This document shows, piece by piece, positions 9,098 through 17,547 of a stretch of 53,163 nucleotides of DNA (the first letter of the stretch is position 1; the number at the start of each line of letters is the position of its first letter). The notes beneath the pieces were generated by a model. The model was not told where the DNA came from and did no database searches. It was given only the letters and a program-made list of their open reading frames with translations. A program made the translations under genes and the position numbers. The stretch comes from CAZJBS01 sp964544475 (GTDB taxonomy: Bacteria > CLD3 > SB21). The stretch spans positions 1 to 53,163 of the forward strand of contig CAZJBS010000022.1 of the NCBI GenBank assembly GCA_964544475.1, given 5' to 3'.

Positions 9098-9389
9098 GGG
9101 GTCTCCGACCCCACCACTTCGACAAGCTCAGTGCGAGCCTGGCCCTCCCCTTGAAGGGGAGGGAACTTTTTCGCGTGGCTTGCTCGCAGGGGAAGGGAAC
9201 TCCGACCCCACCCTAGCCCTCCCCTTGCAGGGGAGGGAACCGTATTATTTAGTCCCAACCCTTGCGAGGACGGGTCCCTTTCCATAGTTCCGGCCCCTCG
9301 GAGGGCGGCTCTCCTTCGACAGTTCCGGCCCCTCGGAGGGCGGCTCTCCTTCGACAGTTCCCGCCCCTTGAAGGGGCGGGTCAGGGTGG
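9098..9389. repeat. GC-rich palindromic repeats (family A)
   Basis: Several copies of a composite palindrome are present. One hairpin is CCCTCCCCTTGAAGGGGAGGG-like and the other CCCGCCCCTTGAAGGGGCGGG-like. The outer ends are CCCCACCC and GGGTGGGG. A secondary TTCGACAAGCTCAG insertion occurs near 9118. The part at 9285-9358 duplicates a CCCCTCGGAGGGCGGCTCTCC unit twice. The array runs into the assembly gap. No gene is visible here. Confidence 0.85.
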
Positions 9390-9489
9390 NNNNNNNNNNN
9401 NNNNNNNNNNNNNNNNNNNNNNNNNNNNNNNNNNNNNNNNNNNNNNNNNNNNNNNNNNNNNNNNNNNNNNNNNNNNNNNNNNNNNNNNN
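9390..9489. other. Assembly gap (100 N)
   Basis: Exactly 100 unknown bases lie inside repeat family A. The round number indicates a scaffolding placeholder, so the true distance and copy number are unknown. Confidence 0.99.
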
Positions 9490-9877
9490 GGTGCATCTCT
9501 CGACGCCGACGCATTAATTTCCGAACAACTTTTCTTCGACAACAAGACTCTGCACTATTTCTGTTTCTTCATCTTGCCGCCAACCCCACCCTGGCCCTCC
9601 CCTTGCAGGGGAGGGAACTGTTTTACTTAGTCCCCGCCCTTGCGAGGACGGGTCCCTTTTCCATAGTCCCCGCCCCTCGAAGGGGCGGGTCAGGGTGGGG
9701 TGCATCTCTCGACGCCGACGCATTAATTTCCGAACAACTTTTCTTCGACAACATGACTCTTGCACTATTTCCGTTTCTTCATCTTGTCGCCAACCCCACC
9801 CTAGCCCTCCCCTTGCAGGGGAGGGAACTTTTTTCCATAGTTCCCGCCCCTCGAAGGGGCGGGTCAGGGTGGGGTTC
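9490..9877. repeat. Tandem ~209-bp unit with family A palindromes
   Basis: A stretch beginning GTGCATCTCTCGACGCCGAC at 9491 recurs at 9700 with few changes, each copy followed by a palindromic element starting AACCCCACCC (9582 and 9792). The first element (9582-9700) has the full two-hairpin form; the second (9792-9877) is a shortened form with only TTTTTTCCATAG between the hairpins. The final terminus GGGTCAGGGTGGGGTT overlaps the 3' end of the DUF559 gene. Confidence 0.85.
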
Positions 9878-10262
9878 CTTGTGCCCGCAACTTCTCAATT
9901 TCATTCCTAATTCTCTCCGTCACCTTCTCGACATTCCCCAAAACCTCCTCATCCCGAAATCTCAGCAATCGAATTCCGAGACTCTCCAACCGCCCTTGCC
10001 TGATCGCGTCCTTGTTTTTGACTGGTGGGCGATCATGCGTATATCCGTCCACTTCGATGGCAAGTTTCAATTCATGACAATAAAAATCGAGCACGTATCT
10101 CTCAATACTAAACTGCCGTCGAAACTTCACGCCAAGCTGTTTCCTGCGAAGGTTTTGCCAAAGCACAAATTCTCCGCGTGTCGGTTGCTTGCGCAGGACG
10201 CGGCGAGTGTCTTTGAGTTCCGGACGGTTATTTGGATAGTCGCTCATTTTGGTTTGTTCCAT
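9864..10262 (-). CDS. DUF559 endonuclease (Vsr/PD-(D/E)XK-like), nested in repeats
   Basis: This 132-residue protein matches the DUF559 family, related in fold to very-short-patch-repair endonucleases. The core is GEFVLWQNLRRKQLGVKFRRQ (about 30-50), YVLDFYCHELKLAIEVDGYTH (about 56-76) and the C-terminal LGIRLLRFRDEEVLGN. The Asp of LDFYC and the Glu/Asp of AIEVDG are the likely metal-binding residues. A possible alternative start lies at 10247 (MSDYP). The stop codon and the last residues (GTPP) are encoded by the end of a family A palindrome at 9862-9877, and another copy begins 8 bp upstream of the start codon at 10270. The gene therefore sits exactly between two repeat copies. Its role is not known, but the arrangement recalls nuclease genes that travel with short palindromes. 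Confidence 0.9.
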   Translation of the reverse strand: MEQTKMSDYPNNRPELKDTRRVLRKQPTRGEFVLWQNLRRKQLGVKFRRQFSIERYVLDFYCHELKLAIEVDGYTHDRPPVKNKDAIRQGRLESLGIRLLRFRDEEVLGNVEKVTERIRNEIEKLRAQGTPP

Positions 10263-10640
10263 TCAGGCTCCAACCCCACCACTTCGACAAGCTCAGTGCG
10301 AGCCTGGCCCTCCCCTTGAAGGGGAGGGAATTTTTTTCCATAGTTCCCGCCCCTTGAAGGGGCGGGTCAGGGTGGGGTCCAGTCTGGAGTTCATCTCATC
10401 TCCACTCTCAAAAACCCATCCCGCACACACACATGATTTCACAACCATCCGACAGTGTATCGCGTTTCATGTCTTGTCCGAGAGTGTACTTATACTCCCG
10501 CGAAAACTCACGGGTGCACTCAAAAATCTTCAAAATCAATCTATACGTGTCTCGATAAACCGGCAAATCGTAATATAGACCCATATCATGAAATTTTCGA
10601 GCCCGCCTTCGGCGGGGTTAATGGTTAAATACAAAAATAG
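10263..10640. repeat. Family A palindrome (10270-10380) and adjoining non-coding DNA
   Basis: A complete family A element lies at about 10270-10380, with termini AACCCCACC and AGGGTGGGG and a TTCGACAAGCTCAG insertion in the first arm. The remainder up to 10640 shows no convincing gene. A hairpin CCCGCC-TTC-GGCGGG at 10602-10616 lies just past the stop codon of the minus-strand lipoprotein gene and may act as its terminator, although the following T-run is weak. Confidence 0.75.
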
Positions 10641-12617
10641 CTAAAAAGCCCGAACAGCACGAACACGGAGTGCGTCGTACTTGTAGTTGCCGTACTGGCT
10701 GCCATTGGCGACGTTCTGGTACCACGCGTAGCTGTTGTCGATCTCGGACGAACTCCAATAGTAGCCATCGGCAAAACCGCCAATGACTGACTTGTTAAGG
10801 TATAGCTTATGCAGTTCATCCTTGCTTGGCAGATACCAGTCGCTGTAACCGTCCAATGCCAGATCATAACACAACTTCGCCGCATAACTTCCTGATCCTT
10901 GAATGGTCACAATAGTGTTCGTATTGGCATTGCCAGTGCCCAGGGATGTCCCGGTGGCGCCGGTCGTGACATATGTGCCGTTATACCATTGAATACCTGT
11001 ACTTTGATCGCTCGGCGCGGCTATCAATCCATGGGTTTGACCTGCCACATATCCCGGATCGCCGGGCTGCAGGATGTAAGCTACGATACCGCCTTGATAC
11101 GATTGCCCTATCGCAAGTATGGTGGTGAAGGACCAGGTCGATGACCAGTCACCCATGCCCGAAGCGTTGGTCGCACGCAATCGCCAGTAGTACTGAGTTC
11201 CAGACGCCAGTGACGACGTTGATGTATAGGATGTCGCGGTTATTCCGCTTTGGTCTATCACCGTGGTCCCGAAACCCGAGGAAGTGGAGACCTGCAATTG
11301 ATAACCTGTCGCGCCGGTCACTGCGCTCCACTGGAATGTCGGCGGATTGGCCACGCCTGTTGCACCGTTGGCGGGCAAAATGAGTGTCGGTACTCCGGGA
11401 GGGGATATCGTGAAAGACCAACCCGTCGTCCAGTTTCCCGTGCCACCAGCATTCGAAGCGCGAAGCCGCCAGTAATACGTATTGTTCGACAAAGCGGATG
11501 GCGTGTAAGAAGTACTCGTGATGCCGTTCTGATCTACGATGGTAGATGAAAAATCGGATACAAGCGACACTTGCAATTGATAACTCATCGCGCCGGTCAC
11601 TGCGCTCCATTGGAATGTCGGTGGATTGGCCACACCTGTTGCGCCATTGGCAGGAGATATCAGCGTCGGTACTCCGGGAGGGGATATCGTGAAAGACCAC
11701 GCGGTCGTCCAGTTTCCCGTGCCACCGGCATTCGAAGCGCGAATACGCCAGTGATACGTGTTGTTCGACAAAGAACTGGAAGGCGTGTAAGAAGTACTCG
11801 TGATGCCGCTTTGATCTATGACTGTAGACGAAAAGTCGGGCGAGAGCGAAACCTGCAATTGATAACTCGTCGCGCCACTCACCGCGCTCCACTGGAATGT
11901 CGGCGGATTGGCCACGCCCGACACGCCGTCAGCGGGAGAGGACAGAATCGTGCCGGTCGTAAATTGTACTTGCGAGCCGTACGCCGTGCCGGAGTCATTC
12001 GTCGCCCACGCACGCACATAGTACGTGGTATCATAGGAAAGTCCGGTCATGGCCGCCGTGAATACGCCAAGACCCGATCCAGACTGGACTTTGGAATTAT
12101 CTACGCTCGGGTTGGGAGCGGTATTCCAGCATATACCCCTCGCCGTGACATTTCGTCCGCCATAGGCCGTCACATTGCCGCCGCATGTGGCTGAATTGGA
12201 AGTGATATCAGTTACCAATGAAGTCGTCACGGTTGGCGTCGTGATCGAGCCCTGCGTCTGGAAAGGCACGGTCTCGCCATACATGAAATCGGAGCCTTCT
12301 TTGACGTACGCGCGGAAATAGTATGTTGTGAGAGGATAGAGATTCGTGATCTGGCTGGTGAATCTTCCGAGATCCGGGTTGGCGCCGAGTGAGACTTGAG
12401 TGCAGGCGTCTTCGGGAGAAGTGGAATAAAAGAAGCCGTGATCGTTGTGGAGCTTCTTTGACAGGTCGTCGATCGTGCCTGTCAGCGTGGCATTGACGCC
12501 GTTGACGGCGGGTTCACCCGTGGTAATGCCGGTGCGTCGCTCGTAGGTCTCACAGGACAGGACGACCAGGGCGCACAAGACGGCCATCGTCATCGAAGCA
12601 TTCGTCAGATGTCTCAT
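10641..12617 (-). CDS. Fibronectin-III/DUF1566 surface lipoprotein
   Basis: This is a 658-residue exported protein. A hydrophobic leader ends in a lipobox-like LSC (Cys at about 23), suggesting a lipoprotein. The N-terminal third contains fibronectin-III-like units with TTYYFRAYVKE and TTYYVRAWATNDSGTAY motifs. Three very similar ~90-residue repeats follow, each starting with PADGVSGVANPPTFQWSAV or a close variant and ending WSFTISPPG. The C-terminus (about 535-658) is a DUF1566 domain with GYSDWYLPSKDELHKLY and YYWSSSE. The repeats are nearly identical in DNA as well, so copy number may vary by recombination. Likely a cell-surface adhesin or binding protein; the ligand is unknown. Confidence 0.88.
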   Translation of the reverse strand: MRHLTNASMTMAVLCALVVLSCETYERRTGITTGEPAVNGVNATLTGTIDDLSKKLHNDHGFFYSTSPEDACTQVSLGANPDLGRFTSQITNLYPLTTYYFRAYVKEGSDFMYGETVPFQTQGSITTPTVTTSLVTDITSNSATCGGNVTAYGGRNVTARGICWNTAPNPSVDNSKVQSGSGLGVFTAAMTGLSYDTTYYVRAWATNDSGTAYGSQVQFTTGTILSSPADGVSGVANPPTFQWSAVSGATSYQLQVSLSPDFSSTVIDQSGITSTSYTPSSSLSNNTYHWRIRASNAGGTGNWTTAWSFTISPPGVPTLISPANGATGVANPPTFQWSAVTGAMSYQLQVSLVSDFSSTIVDQNGITSTSYTPSALSNNTYYWRLRASNAGGTGNWTTGWSFTISPPGVPTLILPANGATGVANPPTFQWSAVTGATGYQLQVSTSSGFGTTVIDQSGITATSYTSTSSLASGTQYYWRLRATNASGMGDWSSTWSFTTILAIGQSYQGGIVAYILQPGDPGYVAGQTHGLIAAPSDQSTGIQWYNGTYVTTGATGTSLGTGNANTNTIVTIQGSGSYAAKLCYDLALDGYSDWYLPSKDELHKLYLNKSVIGGFADGYYWSSSEIDNSYAWYQNVANGSQYGNYKYDALRVRAVRAF

Positions 12618-12732
12618 GATTTTGTCCCTCTACGATTGTTGAAGTATGTTGGCAAGGCACGACTCCATTTACAATGTACAGGAGTGAATAAACGATGTCA
12701 AATGGCAAATTGACAAAAGTGGCAGTAGTTCC

Positions 12733-12983
12733 AACCCCGCCGCTTCGACAAGCTCAGTGCGAGCCTGGCCCTCCCCTTGAAGGGGAGGGAACTTTTGCGC
12801 GTGGCTTGCTCGCAGGGGAAGGGAACTCCGACCCCACCCTAGCCCTCCCCTTGAAGGGGAGGGAACCGTATTATTTAGTCCCAACCCTTGCGAGGACAGA
12901 TCCCTTTCCATAGTTCCAGCCCCTCGAAGGGCGGGTCTCCTTCGACAGTTCCCGCCCCTTGAAGGGGCGGGTCAGGGTGGGGT
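12733..12983. repeat. Family A palindromic repeats
   Basis: This array closely resembles the one at 9098-9389: the same order of TTCGACAAGCTCAG insertion, CCCTCCCCTTGAAGGGGAGGG arm, GCGTGGCTTGCTCGCAGGGG segment and CCCGCCCCTTGAAGGGGCGGG arm, ending GGGTCAGGGTGGGGT. The similarity over more than 200 bp shows that long composite arrays are duplicated between sites. The non-coding interval 12618-13084 holds nothing else that I can identify. Confidence 0.85.
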
Positions 12984-13084
12984 CAATTCGAATTCCCCCG
13001 TCATCCCCCAAGGATTCTTTTTGCTAAATAACCCGATTTGATTACCTTTGATCAGCACGCGCCCAACGAGCATTTCGTTTTTCC

Positions 13085-14908
13085 ATGCCTGAGCCCAAAC
13101 TGACCGATCACGAGATCACCGAAAATTATTACGCCGGCTACCAGCTCGCGCTGGATGTCATCCGTCGCAAACAACGGGCCGTCGGCTTTGACCTCGATAC
13201 CGCCGATCCCGAATATCTCGACCTCGCCCAGTCCGTCTTCGGATCGGAAAGACTCATCCGCCTGATCCAGACCGAACGGTTCGACGCGGTTTCGTACGGA
13301 CGAATTATCGCCGAGGAAATCGACAAACTCAGCAAGGAACTCTTTCCCGACGTCGGTAAACGCCGGTTTGTCTCGCTGGACAAACTGCACGACGAGTACT
13401 CGGTCGAACTGGAAGCCGACGATCCTATCGGGTTCGTGGAGCCGGTGGACACCATTTCACCCGGCGAAGTCCTCGACTACCTCCGCAGCAAACTGAGCGC
13501 GGACAATTTCGCCTACGTCCGCCGGCTCTTCGATCAGCAGACCGCCGGGGAACGGGAATTCGCCTGGAATGACAAGATCTACCGCCTCATCGACCAGTCG
13601 ATCGATTACCTGGATCACAAAGTGTCGGAAATGCGCCGGCTCTATCCCGACGCCAATCCGTTCCAGCAGGACCAACTCGTGTCCGCGCAGGCCCTCACCA
13701 GGGAGGAAATCATCGGTTGTTACAAGAACGTCTATCTCGGCATCTACCCGAAGTTTCCGGTCAATTTCCTCACCTACGATGCGCCCTGGCGTTGCGCCAT
13801 TCTCACCCAGTACGCCGTGGAACACATCCTTCAGGAATCGCCCCTGGACGTTCTGAAAGGGCATGCGTGGACCGATTTTGCGGCCATTGGCCTTCGCGGT
13901 GTCGTGCGGTTTTTCAATTATTCCCTGAACCGGATGATCCGGCACGCCTACCCGGATGTGGTGTTGCCGTGGGAAGCAGGCCACGTCGAGGACGGGTTCT
14001 GGGACGACGCCTCCAATCGTACGATGGCCATTCGCTGGCTGATCGAGGAAAAACTGAAAATCCCGAGGAATGAGATTCCCAAAGCCCTGCGCGAGGACCG
14101 GATTCAGAAAAGCACGTTCGCCGACCACGGGCTGTCCTATCTGTATGTCAAACACTACAAAAGCGTCTCGCGCTGCGTCGGAGCGGCGTACCCGGACCTC
14201 ATGCCGTGGGAACTCGGCAGTGTGCCCAACAGTTTCTGGCAGGGAGACGAAGGCCAAAAACGCATCGTCCAGGCCGTGCATTGGATGATCCGTCAATTGC
14301 GAATTCCGGTGGCGTCGATTCCGGACCGGATCAGAGACCGGACGATTTCCAGACACACGTTTGCCGCGTACGGGCTGTCGACGGTATTCGAAAGACTTTA
14401 CAAGAAGAACACGTTCCAATTGATCAATGCCGCATTCCCCGGCCTTTTTGAGATCTGGGAAATCGGCAAAGTGCCGGTCGATTATTGGGACGACCTGATC
14501 CATGCGTACCGGGCGGCGTGGTGGGTGGCCCGAAAGGAGGGCGTCCGGCAGGAGGAGCTGCTGTCGGCCATCGTCACGCAGCGATTGAAAAAGGACGCCT
14601 TCTCGAAATACAACCTGGGCGGCATGCTGAAGAAGTGTTTTCAGGACAATCTGCGAAAAGCCTATCTGCCGTATCTTTTGCCGAAGAAGCAGGAGACGGA
14701 AGCCCTCATGCGGGACGTCGTGCTGCTCAGCGCGCTGCACCGCCAGGTCCGGCAGTTTCGTCCGGAAAACAACCTCCTGCGCGCCGCCAAAATCCTGTTC
14801 TTCCCATTTGTTATTTCTTCCGCGAATCGCCGCATGATCAGGTACTTCGACCGCATGAAAAAACGCATCCAGGGCCGGATGGATGAATGGCTGAAGATGG
14901 TACCATAA
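13085..14908 (+). CDS. Unknown 607-aa protein with ~80-aa tandem repeats (DUF4046-like)
   Basis: I do not recognise a function. The second half carries three diverged repeats starting at about residues 288 (AYPDVVLPWEAGHV), 368 (AYPDLMPWELGSV) and 450 (AFPGLFEIWEIGKV), and possibly a degenerate one just before. Each repeat has the scheme A-[YF]-P-x-x-x-W-E-x-G-x-V-P...[FY]-W, then a helical segment, then a [TD]-F-x-x-x-[GN]-L motif. This resembles DUF4046-type repeats and homing-endonuclease-associated repeats, which suggests nucleic-acid binding; that is inference. The first ~200 residues are acidic and helical, with HTH-like stretches. The C-terminal tail is basic. No signal peptide is seen. 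The gene stands alone between a repeat array and bioY. Confidence 0.8.
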   Translation: MPEPKLTDHEITENYYAGYQLALDVIRRKQRAVGFDLDTADPEYLDLAQSVFGSERLIRLIQTERFDAVSYGRIIAEEIDKLSKELFPDVGKRRFVSLDKLHDEYSVELEADDPIGFVEPVDTISPGEVLDYLRSKLSADNFAYVRRLFDQQTAGEREFAWNDKIYRLIDQSIDYLDHKVSEMRRLYPDANPFQQDQLVSAQALTREEIIGCYKNVYLGIYPKFPVNFLTYDAPWRCAILTQYAVEHILQESPLDVLKGHAWTDFAAIGLRGVVRFFNYSLNRMIRHAYPDVVLPWEAGHVEDGFWDDASNRTMAIRWLIEEKLKIPRNEIPKALREDRIQKSTFADHGLSYLYVKHYKSVSRCVGAAYPDLMPWELGSVPNSFWQGDEGQKRIVQAVHWMIRQLRIPVASIPDRIRDRTISRHTFAAYGLSTVFERLYKKNTFQLINAAFPGLFEIWEIGKVPVDYWDDLIHAYRAAWWVARKEGVRQEELLSAIVTQRLKKDAFSKYNLGGMLKKCFQDNLRKAYLPYLLPKKQETEALMRDVVLLSALHRQVRQFRPENNLLRAAKILFFPFVISSANRRMIRYFDRMKKRIQGRMDEWLKMVP

Positions 14909-15012
14909 GCCCGCCTGCCGCATCGGCTGAGGACAAAAATAACTTGCAACTGAACGGCTTTTTATGCTAAATTTGCGGGTCTTATCATGCCAAAACGACT
15001 GGAGATGACGCA

Positions 15013-15588
15013 ATGAAAAATGGTCTCAAAACGCATGTGATGGCTCTGGATACCTCCATGTCAACGCTGAAATCCTACACCTATATCATCGCTTTTTCCA
15101 TCCTGACGGCCATCGGTTCGTGGATTGTATTGCCGCTGCCTTTCACGCCGGTTCCGATCACGTTGCAGACCTTTTTTGTGCTTTTGTCAGGGGCATTCCT
15201 CGGACACAAACGCGGTGCGATCAGTCAATTGATTTATTTGGGTTACGGGGTGGTCGGCCTGCCGGTTTATTCCGCCGGGCAGGGCGGCGCATGGGTTCTT
15301 TTTGGTCCCACCGGCGGCTATTTGCTGGCGTTTCCGGTGGCCGCCTATCTGACCGGCCTGATGACGTCCCGCGACCGGAATTTTTACGTCAACCTTGGCG
15401 GCTTTTTCATCGGGAGTATCCCCATTCTCTTGTTTGGCACGCTGCAATTGAAGATTCTCTCGGGGTCAACCTTCCAGGAGGCGCTGACGCTTGGTTTCTT
15501 CCCGTTTTTCGCGGGTGACTTTTTAAAGAGCTGCTTTGGAGCGATGGTTCTCACTGCAAAGCACAGGTTTTTCTCAAAAGACAAGTAA
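15013..15588 (+). CDS. bioY: Biotin transporter BioY
   Basis: This 191-residue integral membrane protein is the substrate-binding S component of an energy-coupling-factor biotin importer. The family signature PLPFTPVPITLQTFFVLLSG (about 36-55) is present, as is GPTGGYLLAFPVAAYLTG (about 98-115), with six predicted helices. No EcfA/EcfT genes are nearby, so it either works alone or with distant modules. GGAG lies upstream of the ATG. The N-terminus is about 15 residues longer than usual, so a start at the Met in DTSMSTLKSY is possible. Confidence 0.95.
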   Translation: MKNGLKTHVMALDTSMSTLKSYTYIIAFSILTAIGSWIVLPLPFTPVPITLQTFFVLLSGAFLGHKRGAISQLIYLGYGVVGLPVYSAGQGGAWVLFGPTGGYLLAFPVAAYLTGLMTSRDRNFYVNLGGFFIGSIPILLFGTLQLKILSGSTFQEALTLGFFPFFAGDFLKSCFGAMVLTAKHRFFSKDK

Positions 15589-15711
15589 TCGATTCGTTTT
15601 CCAACGATACGCGTACTTCCGGCGTGCCAGTCCAAGGCGCCGGCGGTGCGGTGCGTTTGTTCCTTGGATAAAAGTCATTCTGGTGTTTTTTCCACATAGA
15701 AAGTTTTGGTT

Positions 15712-17487
15712 ATGACCCAGCCCGTTAGCGAAAAAATCCGGTACGCCCAGAGCGAGGCCATCAACAACCTCCTGGCCGATATGGCGGACAAACTCCAGTC
15801 GGCGCCTGCCGGAGCGATCCGTCCCGTCCTGGACATCGTCAAGGGATTCACCGAGAATCAACTTCATCTCACGAAGAAGCTGACGCAGATCGGTTCGGCG
15901 TTGTCGGCGGAACGTAACCTGGATGCCCTGCTGGAGATGATCGTCGAAGAAGCCATGAACTTCACCAACGCCGACGGCGGCACGATCTACATCATGACCC
16001 CCGATGAGCGCGGCATCGCCTTCAAGATCCTGCGCACACGCTCTCTCAACTTCAAGATGGGCGGTCCGAGCGGCAAACCCATTCCGTTTCCACCCGTCAA
16101 ATTGTTCAAAGATGACGGCTCGCGCAACGAACAGCAGGTGTCCGCGTATGTGGCTTTGACCGGTCAGACCGTCAATATTCCGGACGTGTACGAGGTCGAA
16201 GGCTTCGATTTCCAGGGCACGAAAGGCTTTGACAAGAACACCGGCTACCGTTCAAAATCCATGATGGTCGTCGCGATGCGCAATCACGAAAATGAGATCA
16301 TCGGTGTATTGCAATTGCTGAACGCCATGGATCACAAGAGCGAGGTGATTCCGTTTTCAGGCGAATACCAGGAGTTGATCGAATCGCTGGCATCCCAGGC
16401 GGCGGTGGCGCTCACCACCACCCAGTTGATCCACGACTTGAGACAGTTGTTGGACTCCTTCATCCAGGTCATCGCGTCCGCGATCGACGAAAAGTCACCC
16501 TACACCGGCGGCCACATCCGTCGCGTCGCCGAATTGACGCAGGGCATCGCCAAGGCCATGGGTGACACCCAGGACGGTAAATATGCGGATTTCACCATGA
16601 ACCAGGATGAGCACAACGAATTGAGGATCGCGGCCTGGATGCACGATATCGGCAAGATCACGACGCCCGAATACGTCGTGGACAAAGCCACGAAACTGGA
16701 AACCATCTACGACCGGGTGAACACCGTCATTTCGAAATTCGAAATCATCAAGCGCGATGCCGAAGTGCAGTACATGCAGGAAGTCGTCCAGATCGGCGCG
16801 TCGCGCGCCCGTAACAAAAAAGCCAGACTCGCCGAGGCTCGTGCGGCGTTTGACGCCCGCATAAAGAAAATCGACGAAGACATCGCCTTTATCAAGACGT
16901 GCAACATCGGCGGCGAATTCATGGAGGACGCCAAGATCGAGCGCCTGAAGCAGATCGGCCAGCAGAAAATCCGGATGGAAGGCGCGGATCTGCCCCTGCT
17001 GACCGACAACGAGATATACAATCTATCCATCCGCCGCGGCACGCTGACGGACGAAGAGCGCATCGTGATTCAGAATCACGTCGTATTGACCATCAAGATG
17101 CTCCAGAAACTGCCATGGCCGAAGAAACTCAGCCGCGTCACCGAATGGGCCGGCGGCCATCACGAAAAACTGGACGGCAGTGGTTATCCCAACGGTTTGA
17201 AAGCCGAAGATCTGACCACGCAGGCGCGCATCATGGCCGTGGCCGACATTTTCGAAGCGCTGACCGCCGCCGACCGGCCGTACAAACCCGGAAAGAAAAT
17301 CTCGGAGTGCATCAAGATCCTCCTCTTCATGGTCAAGGACAACCATATCGACAAAGACATTGTGGATTTCTTCATCAAATCCGGCCTCGTGCAGGAGTAT
17401 GCCCGCAAAGAACTCAAAGACTACCAACTCGATTCGTTCATGTACGACGGCAAGGAATACGATTGCCGGCGGCAGTCTCCGGCGTAG
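15712..17487 (+). CDS. GAF domain / HD-GYP phosphohydrolase
   Basis: This is a 591-residue cytoplasmic signalling protein. A GAF domain covers about residues 50-220 (SALSAERNLDALLEMIVEEA, then the NTGYRSKSMMVVAM core). The HD-GYP domain follows: HIRRVAELTQ near 267, MHDIGKI near 308 and HHEKLDGSGYP near 482. All residues of the HD pair and the GYP motif are present, which predicts cyclic-di-GMP (or related dinucleotide) hydrolysis. Unusually, the HD and GYP parts are separated by about 170 residues, including a charged coiled segment (about 345-400). ATG at 15712 is preferred over an in-frame TTG two codons earlier. No GGDEF partner is seen in the window. Confidence 0.93.
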   Translation: MTQPVSEKIRYAQSEAINNLLADMADKLQSAPAGAIRPVLDIVKGFTENQLHLTKKLTQIGSALSAERNLDALLEMIVEEAMNFTNADGGTIYIMTPDERGIAFKILRTRSLNFKMGGPSGKPIPFPPVKLFKDDGSRNEQQVSAYVALTGQTVNIPDVYEVEGFDFQGTKGFDKNTGYRSKSMMVVAMRNHENEIIGVLQLLNAMDHKSEVIPFSGEYQELIESLASQAAVALTTTQLIHDLRQLLDSFIQVIASAIDEKSPYTGGHIRRVAELTQGIAKAMGDTQDGKYADFTMNQDEHNELRIAAWMHDIGKITTPEYVVDKATKLETIYDRVNTVISKFEIIKRDAEVQYMQEVVQIGASRARNKKARLAEARAAFDARIKKIDEDIAFIKTCNIGGEFMEDAKIERLKQIGQQKIRMEGADLPLLTDNEIYNLSIRRGTLTDEERIVIQNHVVLTIKMLQKLPWPKKLSRVTEWAGGHHEKLDGSGYPNGLKAEDLTTQARIMAVADIFEALTAADRPYKPGKKISECIKILLFMVKDNHIDKDIVDFFIKSGLVQEYARKELKDYQLDSFMYDGKEYDCRRQSPA

Positions 17488-17547
17488 TCACCGCACCAAT
17501 GCCCCATCCGGCTCCCTGCCGGCCCTGACGGGCCATCGGTCCCCGAC

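Noticed and set aside
9245..9630. Reading frames running through the first N gap
   Set aside because: They consist of repeat sequence and undefined bases only.
13457..15013. Minus-strand 518-codon frame opposite the 607-residue gene
   Set aside because: The plus-strand gene shows internal protein repeats and sensible starts; the antisense frame does not.
17488..17547. TPP riboswitch upstream of thiD
   Set aside because: The gap is only 60 bp and has no THI-box motifs.
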